Below, in pieces: positions 57,401 to 64,000 of a stretch of 64,000 bases of DNA. Source of the stretch: Lytechinus variegatus (lineage: Eukaryota > Echinodermata > Echinoidea > Temnopleuroida > Toxopneustidae); assembly GCF_018143015.1 (NCBI RefSeq), contig NC_054746.1, positions 26,426,464-26,490,463 on the forward strand, in the 5' to 3' direction. Every line of letters begins with the position of its first letter. Positions within the stretch are counted from its first letter, which is position 1. The position numbers were made by a program, and so were the translations under genes. Below the pieces are notes generated by a model that had not been told where the DNA came from, ran no database searches, and worked only from the letters and a program-made list of their open reading frames with translations.

Positions 57401-60400
57401 TAAAAGAAGAGAAATAATTATAAACCCAATGAAATTTTGTAATTATGACATCTGACAATTCTTCCCTTAATTGCCATTCCAAGGATATTAAGAATATTCC
57501 ATAGATATTTTCTTTAATAGCAACAGAAATATTTAACTTAAAAAAATCATGGACTTTGATGCCATTTTAATGAAATTCTTGCTGTTTATATGGTGGTTGA
57601 AATATCAGAAATCACCCATCTCCAACATTCTTTTCGTATATACGACCAGTGCTGTATCTGTAAAGAAAAAATATTTTTATGGCAACTGTGAAAACACCTT
57701 TACGCTAGTAATTTTCTTGTTTTTACCAGATATGATGAGATAACAGATAAAGAACCAGCTCACAAAAGACAAAAGGTAAGTTTATATCATGGTTGGTTCA
57801 GTTACTTTCTTAAAAGGGAAATCTACTCTGATATGAAACCTAAACTTGAGTATTCGCAACAAGCAATAATATCATTTGGAGTCTTTATAATGAAGCAGTG
57901 GCGGACCGTGACCCGGATGAGACAAAGCATTGGAGGGGCACCGTATTGTTTGTGAACAATACTGTGCCCCTCCAATGCTTTGTCTCCTCCGGGTCACGGT
58001 CCGCCACTTTAATGAAGATTAATATTTGCCATTTAATTGTAGATGGAGTAAGTTTTACATAAGCCTAAACTCTGTGAAATAATGAAAACTAATATATAAA
58101 ATGGGCACACTAATCATTACCAACAAATATTGTATATTTCAGTTTACATGATAAAACATTGTATTCTATTTTTGTCTTAGAGTATATGCTGTACGTTGGT
58201 CACCTTGTTCATTTATAGTTTTATCAGCTTAAGTCCAGGATACGTAATTTATTATTGTTGCAGCCTTTGTAAAGTGTGGTGCAATGTAATTCATGTCCAT
58301 ATGTCTCTCTCTTTCTATCTTTTTGAACAGTTTTGGAAGAATTCTCATAAGAAGAAAGAAGGGCCTACTAAACAACTAATTGGAAGTGCACTTAGAGGGC
58401 TGACTAGTAGGCATCTCAAGAGGTAAAAGAAGATGTATTATTGTATAGTCCCAGTGATGCGATAAGTTTTTGGCAAACCAAGCACAAAAATTTAGCAATT
58501 TGATTGGAAAAATCTATTGTATTTTTCAACATTTCAAGTTATAAGGGTTGTTCATAGTTATTTTTGACTTTGTTGATGACTTCAGTATGAGAAGCCACAT
58601 GTCATACACAATCATATTTAATCAGAAGAGAGAATTGAGATGGGATACATTATACAGACTTAAACTTTTGCCATAAAATGATGTGATTTATTGAAAAATC
58701 GTCAGAAAAAATATCTCATTGTGCTCTTTATATTCTAGTCTTTTGAGATGTACATATTTTTTCAGTTAGTTTTATGAAACAATCATCTTGGATGTATTTC
58801 ATAAATCTGTTGTAATGAAAATGCATGACTTTAACGAATGACGAGAATATAGCAACCCAAATGAGTCTTACTCATTTTCAATTTGATGAAATAAAATTTG
58901 AAATATTCAGATGTTGATTCATGCTAATATATTTTTTTAGTAAAAAGCACATTATTTGCCAGAATGTAAATGAAATTATAGCAATTACAGATATTCCTAT
59001 AGGCTATACTTTTTAGAAAAGGCAATGGGCTCACATTTTGGCCCTTGATATTGAAGTTATTTCATAAAGTTATACATGATAATACTTGATGACACACCCA
59101 CATGATAGTGTACATTTTATTATATATATCACTAGATTGCTTCCTCATCCACCAGTCATCCCTCAGAGTGGATCCTCATACTCCATTGAATGTCTTCATG
59201 AATCAGTCTTCCTAGCTGGTAAGTCACTGATAATCGTCATTTAATCCTTACTGAACTGGGCAATTTCACTCCATAAATAATACTGGGGGGGGGGCAAAGG
59301 CTCCCTCTTCAGGCCCCTGCAAAAATTTGCATGAGCCTCATATTGTCTGTCAACTTGTTTAAAGTGTTCAAAGTAATAAAGCCATCATTAAAAAAACAGT
59401 CAAAATAAAAAAAATCTGAATATAAAACCAAAATAGCATTTAACAATATATATTTTATAAACAAATTCTACAGAAAATCTTGCATGAATGGCTACACATG
59501 CAAACAAATTATTGAATACATAATCAGGGAAACAGTTTGCACATTCAAATCAGACTTTGACTGTGTGGAAGGAGCCTACTACATTTCTCTATCATAAAAT
59601 ATATTTATATAAAACAAGTTCAATTATTCATGAATAACATCAACACATGGGAAAGTGAACATTTAACAAAATGAAACATTAACAATACTGCCTTTTAAGT
59701 GGTTAAACACTGGTGATCTGCCAATGATCAAGCAAGTTAATAAATGATATTAATAGAACTAGGATATGCAAAAATAAACCCAGTTGTAGTGCCTTTACTC
59801 CTACCTATTTGTAGCCTCTTTGCCAAGCAGATACCACCGCATTTATTATTCTCTCCTGACGAGTGGCCGAGTATGGTGTCTTGATACTTGATGTATAGCG
59901 TAGTAGGTTTCACGGTACACCATGTATTTTTCTTGGGCAAGTGTTGGTCCTGAAAGGGACCACCCAATATTGATGTTCTGACAAGTGTGTTCTTGTCGTC
60001 TTCAGGAGAATGATACTTGATGTAGTAATCCGTTTGGCAGCTCATATAGAAGCTATACTGGGATGATGAATTAATTGAGCCACGGGAAGGAGTGTCATGA
60101 AGTGCAGAAATGGTGATGGATAGACAAAGCAATTTTGTACATGTACAGTAAAACATGCTATGCAGAGTGCAAGTAAAAACCAAGCTTTTGACTTTTTGTT
60201 GCTACAATACAATTCCTCCACAACCATAGGAAATTTGCAACATATGCCGCATTTATTATTCTCTCTTGAAGAGTGGCCGTGTATGAATAGAATATTTCTA
60301 TATACTGCCAAACAAGTTCCAGTTAACCTATTGTACCCAATAGATTTACTGGCTTTTGATCATGAGTTTGAAGGATTTATAATGCCTCCCATACCCTGGG

Positions 60401-63400
60401 AAAGGCGTGCCGCTGTACTGATTCACAGTTTCGCCGTCCTTTGAACACATCACCCTTTCTAAGCCCATGCTTTGCTTGATTACATTTTGCAAGAAGTAGC
60501 TCCAACTGTGACATATGAATCATATTTCAACCTGCATTGAGCTCCTGTTTAGGATGATCCAAAGGACTAACAAGCTTCTTAGTATTGTGAATGAAGTCTT
60601 GTTCCATGAGATTGTAGACTTGAGGCATCCCTTGCTCATGTTTGAGAGAGGCAGAAATTCCAAAATTAGGATGGTCTATTGAGTACTGTTCAGGGCTATA
60701 ACTTTCGTTTTGTGAATCTCCATCAGATGCGTGGCCCACATGGGGACTAAGTACAGGAGGAAGGTGCTTGTCGTAGAGCTCGTGATTTAATTGCCATTGG
60801 TTTGATACATCTGTATGGGTGACTTTGTTGCAAGTTAGAGATAGCAAAGCTACAAGTGCAGGCAACTCCTCATGTCGAAGGGCTGAAAACAGACCCTTTT
60901 CGATGCTTTATGTGGATGCATGCACGTCGTACGTGATATCATGAGTGAGCCATGATTTTCAATTGGAATCCTACATAGCATCTTTTCTTTTTAATCCTTA
61001 ATTTTAGTATAGACAAGATGATGGGAAATTTGGGAAAGCTACTGTGAAAAATACTGAGGATTCTTGCTAAAGCAGTGTTATGGATTTTTGTCAAAGTAAC
61101 TTTGAGCACCATGCTAACACCACAAATAACTACATTAAATACATTTTTAACTTATGCAGGTCGTTACACCAAACATTCTCGTCACCTATCACAAACCCCA
61201 TGGATTCTAGAGGGTGAAAGGAAGACAGAATCTTCTGTAGAGGAGCATATATGTAAACCAATTCAAGAAGCATTAAGAGCAGCAGGTTTGTTAAATTCTT
61301 TAATAAAAACATTCAATGAACATATTTTTGTTTGTTTCAGTAGTGATTTGTTTGTTTTTTTCTTTTAAATTTTCATTTATACCGCAGTTGTACTGGATTT
61401 TCAACTCAGTGCGAGCCTGCTGTTGAGTGATCATCCCACAAGAAGCCTGCATCAAATACATTTGTCGTGGGCAATAAAACGTTACATTAAATTGCCTTGG
61501 TGTATTTATACTTGATCACGTCACTCCATACAAAAGCGTTCAAAACACATCATGACCCCTATGTCGGAGAATGATAAGCACAAGCCTTAATGGCTAACTT
61601 CACAAACTTGTAAAAAAAAGCCTACATGGTTTTGATGCAGTGCTGATTCAAAGTTGCTGCTTAACTGTTTGTCTGACAGCAGCTGTGGAGCAGCTCTGAA
61701 ACTGATACTGATAGGCACAATTGCTAATTATTTTGATGTGGGGAAAATATGAGGCTGTGTTACTCTGCAAAAGTTTGATCCTGCAGGGCATATTTATACT
61801 GACTTCCGTCTTGTATATATCATGTGAATTCTTGTCTAATCAATGATACACATTGGAACAGGTAAGGGAATGCTCCCAATCACTTTACAGTTCCTAGTAG
61901 TTGAGTCCTAATTATGGATTTATTTTATCATCCAGATTATCGGTTTGCTTCATCTGGTAGAGAGGATGTTGATGTAAGGACATTAGGCAGAGGTGAGTTT
62001 GAAAATTATATCTTATGTTAATTACAGATTTACCGTAATACATGTAATAGAATGGGTTGCAGTATCTTTTGTGCAATCTTATGGTCATTCCCACATTTTT
62101 TTTCTTTTTAAAATGGTGATATGGTCAAATGTATATCTTTTTATTTAATGCTGTGGTTACCTTTTGCGATTTTACAATTTCAATATTTACGATTAGTTAA
62201 GACTTTGAAAATTCTCAAAGCCACGATTAAAGCAAAATTAAATGAATACTGTGTAGGACAAGAGATGCTGAAAAGTTTTTATCTGTAATGTTTGAATAAT
62301 TAGAAAAATGTGTGATACATATTAGTGTCATGGGGCATTTCATTGCACTTTAATTCAATTTAATTCACAAATGATCGAATTTGTACATACAATTTTATAA
62401 TTCTACAGGGAGGCCATTTGTGGTAGAGGTTGTCAACCCACGTAAGAATATTGTCTGTGTAGAAGAATGCAAAGGACTCCAGGAGGTGGGTTCAAATTAT
62501 GTATTTTATTTTCATATATTCAATGTTAGACACACCTTTGGCCATGAAATTTGTCAGGAATCTCACTCAGTTTCTTTTCTCTTCTGATTGTCCCATTTAA
62601 ACACAAACTAAACAATGGGGAATTAAGAAGGGAAAAGACCCTGAATAAGAGGCACTTTTTATGTATCCGTTACGTTTAACAATCAAACTCAACATCTGTT
62701 TTATTTAAATTATTATATTTCTCTGTACAGTCATTAGGGATGTAGAAAACTTGCACCAAAGTCACTTGAAATGATGGGCACAACATGTGCTTAGGCTGCC
62801 TCTGCTCTACAAGGAAATACATGTTTGTCAGACATTTTATGATGAAACAGATATTTTTCTGTCAGAATTTGCCAATATGTGTGGTCACAATATCATTTTG
62901 AGCAGCCAAGGTATACACAAAGACAAATTGATTTCAGTTTTTAAAATGGAGGAAAATGTACATGTACCTAAATTCTTAAGATGTTTTGCTCTGTGCACAT
63001 GCTCTCTTGAAGGGTGGTTCTGACCAACACAATAAGTAGTGTTGATTGATGGATATATTTTAATACTAGTCAGTCATGAATAATCACTCTTTTTTTCTGA
63101 ATAGTTTCATTTGAGAAATTATGAAAACATTATTTTGTTCCTCTGTGCTTGCTGTAGGAGATTAATAAAAGGACATCAGATGTTGGTGTGAGGGATCTTC
63201 AGATTGTCGGCAAGTAAGTCAAACATTACAGCACTTGCATGATTAATCATGTTCATTCATTGATAACAGTCCACTGCTCTTAACACAATATTCATGAGCA
63301 AACGCAATTTCTTCAATTATGCAGTTCATATAGCAAGAGTAAGTGGATATAGTCACTTCCTAGACTTAGTACATTTTTATAAAATGAAATCTATGTTGTC

Positions 63401-63682
63401 ACAGTTTTGTAACTCAGAGGTATCATTTCAACTTGATTATTACATTTCATAATTTAGAGATAATTTGGAGTGTATTTGATGGACATGGAAGAATCCCCAA
63501 GGCAAATAATATATGCTAAATAATATTGTTTTTATAAAAGCCTGTCTTCTTGATATATCAACAGAGATGCAACAATGAAATTAAAAGAGGGAGAGACTGA
63601 AAAGAAGAAGTCATACATGGCCTTAGTAAGGGTAGCATCACCAGTATGCCAAGAAGATCTGGACAAATTAAATACTGATCAG
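51359..63682 (+). CDS. PUS10: PUS10 tRNA pseudouridine synthase, exons 1-14 (3' end outside window)
   Basis: Fourteen exons join in frame with GT-AG borders to give 418 residues of a protein that in vertebrates is a little over 500 residues long. PUS10 isomerises uridine to pseudouridine in the TPsiC arm of tRNA (positions 54/55) in archaea and animals; the human protein also has microRNA-processing and apoptosis roles. Residues 18-21 (CQRC) and 86-89 (CPAC) are the zinc-ribbon pairs. The THUMP-containing region follows. The catalytic domain begins near GRYTKHSRHLSQTPWILEGE; SSGREDVDVRTLG (321-333) carries the catalytic aspartate D326; GRPFVVEVVNP follows. The ATG at 51359 gives an N-terminus (MQDDESKTVLMLRSLRCCQR) that aligns with the vertebrate start, but an upstream start cannot be excluded. 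The last roughly 95 residues lie to the right of the window. Confidence 0.93.
52019..52213 (+). CDS. PUS10: PUS10 exon 2
   Basis: Residues 40-104. The acceptor TTTTGTTTAAATAG precedes SCPSLWKLEDGEGG; a polar linker leads to EICPACLGILQSLCDERTVDK, the second zinc-ribbon half. The donor is AAG then GTACATG. The acceptor choice is the weakest border; the family-matching part is its second half. Confidence 0.8.
52850..53039. mobile_element. small inverted-repeat element, copy 2 (PUS10 intron 2)
   Basis: Second copy of the element at 793-980, with ACATTTGCTCC and GGAGCAAATGT ends, GCGACAATTGCTC and GAGCAATTGTTGC inside, and TTAGGTT/TTAGGGT words between. Confidence 0.65.
53517..54131. mobile_element. 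TCTCGCCCACCAGAGGTG element with about 3 internal tandem units (PUS10 intron 2)
   Basis: Left TCTCGCCCAC and right GTGGGCGAGA are inverse ends. Inside, units of about 130-160 bases repeat: TATGACACAAAACTCCGCAA, AGTCACTTTTCA, AGATGTACTTAGG, GACCTGCATGT, GGTCACATGGTAAGGTCAAA and TTTTGAGGTCA recur at about 53581, 53738 and 53869. A truncated inverse relative is at 17575-17725. The window's last 70 bases begin a similarly worded element. Confidence 0.75.
54176..54262 (+). CDS. PUS10: PUS10 exon 3
   Basis: Residues 105-133, ICCDVEALNYDFKTYMLTLT then LPLQLDIRQ, 29 codons in phase 0. It matches the family's KVEASGFEF...SVSFPPQLSVRE strand region. Borders are TACTAG and CAG then GTATTT. Confidence 0.85.
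55362..55396 (+). CDS. PUS10: PUS10 exon 4 (35 bases)
   Basis: Residues 134-144 plus two bases, HCLLTHLNEIC. Acceptor TGTTTCTGCAG, donor AA then GTAAGT. Very short, but it restores frame between exons 3 and 5 and fills the family's WLLVKQEM helix position. Confidence 0.8.
56005..56107 (+). CDS. PUS10: PUS10 exon 5
   Basis: Residues 145-179, KLSLKSTDITPIKDVFKWVC then GRLFSYRFKVKFSPK. Strong acceptor TTTTTTTTTCAG and donor AAAG then GTAAGT. It matches the family's SLSLGRDDIVQLKEAYKW block. Confidence 0.87.
56974..57035 (+). CDS. PUS10: PUS10 exon 6
   Basis: Residues 180-199 plus two bases, SSFEVGLSFEHHETQGEVDT. Acceptor CCCTTCCTTATAG, donor TT then GTAAGT. It matches the family's SLFEVSVVFAHPET block. 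Confidence 0.87.
57730..57775 (+). CDS. PUS10: PUS10 exon 7
   Basis: Residues 200-215, LYDEITDKEPAHKRQK. Acceptor TTGTTTTTACCAG, donor AAAAG then GTAAG. A 46-base exon; its sequence is not well conserved, but the frame and borders fit. Confidence 0.75.
57896..58009. mobile_element. 114-base hAT-like MITE in PUS10 intron 7
   Basis: Arms CAGTGGCGGACCGTGACCCG and CGGGTCACGGTCCGCCACT are inverse, separated by a short AACAATAC-type loop after GGAGGGGCAC. It is flanked by the exact 8-base repeat TAATGAAG (57888-57895, 58010-58017). CAGTGGCGG ends plus an 8-base duplication identify a hAT non-autonomous element. Confidence 0.88.
58331..58422 (+). CDS. PUS10: PUS10 exon 8
   Basis: Residues 216-245 plus two bases: FWKNSHKKKEGPTKQLIGSA then LRGLTSRHLK. 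Acceptor TTTGAACAG, donor AG then GTAAAA. It fits the family's CFKPAKNKQ...AVMKALNKI helix. Confidence 0.85.
59136..59218 (+). CDS. PUS10: PUS10 exon 9
   Basis: Residues 246-273 plus one base: RLLPHPPVIPQSGSSYSIEC then LHESVFLA. Acceptor ATATCACTAG, donor GCTG then GTAAGT. It corresponds to the family's CPPNSPKAVCAVLEIECAHG. Confidence 0.87.
59737..60183 (-). CDS. unrecognised antisense open frame in PUS10 intron 9
   Basis: A 148-codon minus-strand frame contains YSFYMSCQTDYYIKYHSPED and later TLYIKYQDTILGHSSGENNK, i.e. a repeated YIKY-type segment. At the DNA level GCATTTATTATTCTCTC plus GAGTGGCCG is duplicated at about 59840 and 60250. Its middle could be an exon (possible acceptor TTCATCATCCCAG near 60061). 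The N-terminal part looks non-coding. I do not recognise the family. It may be a nested gene exon, a retrocopy remnant or chance. Confidence 0.25.
   Translation of the reverse strand: MVFTCTLHSMFYCTCTKLLCLSITISALHDTPSRGSINSSSQYSFYMSCQTDYYIKYHSPEDDKNTLVRTSILGGPFQDQHLPKKNTWCTVKPTTLYIKYQDTILGHSSGENNKCGGICLAKRLQIGRSKGTTTGFIFAYPSSINIIY
60527..60905 (-). CDS. unrecognised antisense open frame in PUS10 intron 9, second block
   Basis: The minus-strand frame is open for about 125 codons (from about 60905, SIEKGLFSALRHEELPALVA, on through KHLPPVLSPHVGHASDG and YSPEQYSIDHPNFGISASLK to QELNAG). Composition is protein-like (H, P, S, Q, few frameshift-type biases) and unlike the neighbouring intron. It may belong with the frame at 59737-60183, but no splice pair joining them in frame was found. 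Family unknown. Confidence 0.3.
61160..61285 (+). CDS. PUS10: PUS10 exon 10
   Basis: Residues 274-315: GRYTKHSRHLSQTPWILEGE, RKTESSVEEHICKPIQEALR, AA. Acceptor TTAACTTATGCAG, donor GCAG then GTTTGT. It matches the highly conserved GRYNKYSRNLPQTPWIIDGE...SSVEE block and is the strongest single piece of evidence for PUS10. Confidence 0.92.
61936..61992 (+). CDS. PUS10: PUS10 exon 11 (catalytic motif)
   Basis: Residues 316-334 plus one base: DYRFASSGREDVDVRTLGR. The GRED aspartate (D326) corresponds to the nucleophile of the pseudouridine synthase fold. Acceptor TTTATCATCCAG, donor AGAG then GTGAGT. Confidence 0.92.
62409..62485 (+). CDS. PUS10: PUS10 exon 12
   Basis: Residues 335-360: GRPFVVEVVNPRKNIVCVEE then CKGLQE. 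Acceptor ATAATTCTACAG, donor GAG then GTGGGT. It matches the family's GRPFAIELVNP. Confidence 0.92.
63158..63213 (+). CDS. PUS10: PUS10 exon 13
   Basis: Residues 361-378 plus two bases: EINKRTSDVGVRDLQIVG. Acceptor TGCTTGCTGTAG, donor AA then GTAAGT. It matches the family's QKINNSS...IQVRDLQLV. Confidence 0.9.
63565..63682 (+). CDS. PUS10: PUS10 exon 14 (last exon in window)
   Basis: Residues 379-418: KDATMKLKEGETEKKKSYMA, LVRVASPVCQEDLDKLNTDQ. Acceptor TATATCAACAG, donor CAG then GTAATA. It matches the family's MKEGEEEKTKTYSALIW...FLNDIKDLKIDQ. The C-terminal exons lie to the right. Confidence 0.9.
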
Positions 63683-63927
63683 GTAATATAAAAATCTAGT
63701 TCTATTTTAAAATAAGTATACATGGAGAGAGTAAAATCACCCTTTATCTTTTTTTTTATTAAGAATTTTATTCATATTTTATTACAGGGTTCATTTTGGT
63801 TAAGAAATTTTGGATATTTAGGGATTTTTTTGTTGGATGTTTACAGAAACAATCAAGATGATTTAACACTGAGCTAGCAAATTTTCATGTGCACCTGCTC
63901 TGTATGCTTGGCATTCAGATGATTTTT

Positions 63928-64000
63928 GTCTCACCTGCATAGCAGAGTGAGACTATAGGCGCCGCTTTTCCAACGGCGGCGGCGACGGCATCAACATCAA
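63928..64000 (+). mobile_element. start of a GTCTCACCTGCATAGCAGAG element
   Basis: GTCTCACCTGCATAGCAGAG then GTGAGAC, followed by GGCGCCGCTTTTCCAACGGC and GGCGGCGACGG, is a G/C-rich change from the AT-rich intron and reads like the left end of another tandem-unit element of the GTCTCGCCCACC kind. It is cut by the window edge. Confidence 0.4.

Overview
This window is animal nuclear DNA: AT-rich, with intron-split genes, GT-AG splice sites, polyadenylation signals and many short inverted-repeat transposons, and no bacterial-type operons. The dispersed repeats (a family starting AAGGACAAGTCCACC, iterated TTCCGAAGGTTCG arrays, frequent TACATGTA) and a single-exon leucine-rich-repeat gene suggest a marine invertebrate deuterostome, most likely an echinoderm such as a sea urchin. 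That assignment is inference. All exon models were read by eye, and family matches rest on remembered vertebrate proteins, not on a database search.

Four host genes can be supported. (1) 4545-4735, minus strand: first coding exon of a TMEM26-like membrane protein; no further exon was found to its left. (2) 13048-15864, plus strand: an intronless secreted or surface LRR protein with signal peptide, LRRNT, a long LRR array and LRRCT but no TIR domain, followed by an AATAAA signal. (3) 41845 down to 23922, minus strand: a complete four-exon homologue of human C1orf198 (DUF4706 family), identified by its N-terminal domain, a 51-base exon coding a conserved W...PF.WETK block, and a separate last exon ending in FDFLLSW. 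(4) 51359-63682, plus strand: the first 14 coding exons of PUS10 (tRNA pseudouridine synthase), including the zinc-ribbon cysteines and the catalytic GRED motif; the last exons lie beyond the window. The genes show no shared pathway and no operon-like arrangement; they are neighbours in an ordinary repeat-rich genome.

Region by region: 1-4500 mobile-element debris around unique AT-rich DNA; 4545-4735 TMEM26-like exon; 4.7-12.8 kb dispersed repeats, a truncated non-LTR reverse transcriptase and a tRNA-derived SINE; 13.0-15.9 kb LRR gene; 16-17.7 kb repeats; 17.8-23.9 kb mostly unique AT-rich DNA, possibly a long 3' UTR of the C1orf198-like gene; 23.9-41.8 kb that gene, with a 3.6 kb element flanked by iterated repeats in intron 2 and foldback elements in intron 1; 43-50 kb a dense nest of palindromic elements; 51.4-64 kb PUS10.

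The most unusual part is 43-50 kb. Several palindromic elements sit inside one another, and insertion sites can be read directly: a 568-base palindrome flanked by TTCATCAT interrupts one arm of a larger inverted repeat whose other arm (near 49.9 kb) keeps the uninterrupted site. Inside the larger structure a roughly 3.0 kb element with TTAGGTGGTCTGTC termini carries 3.6 tandem copies of a 439-base unit, three with a Pol III B-box-like sequence, plus a 21-base minisatellite. I found no gene encoding a transposase, nuclease or reverse transcriptase intact enough to suggest an active system.
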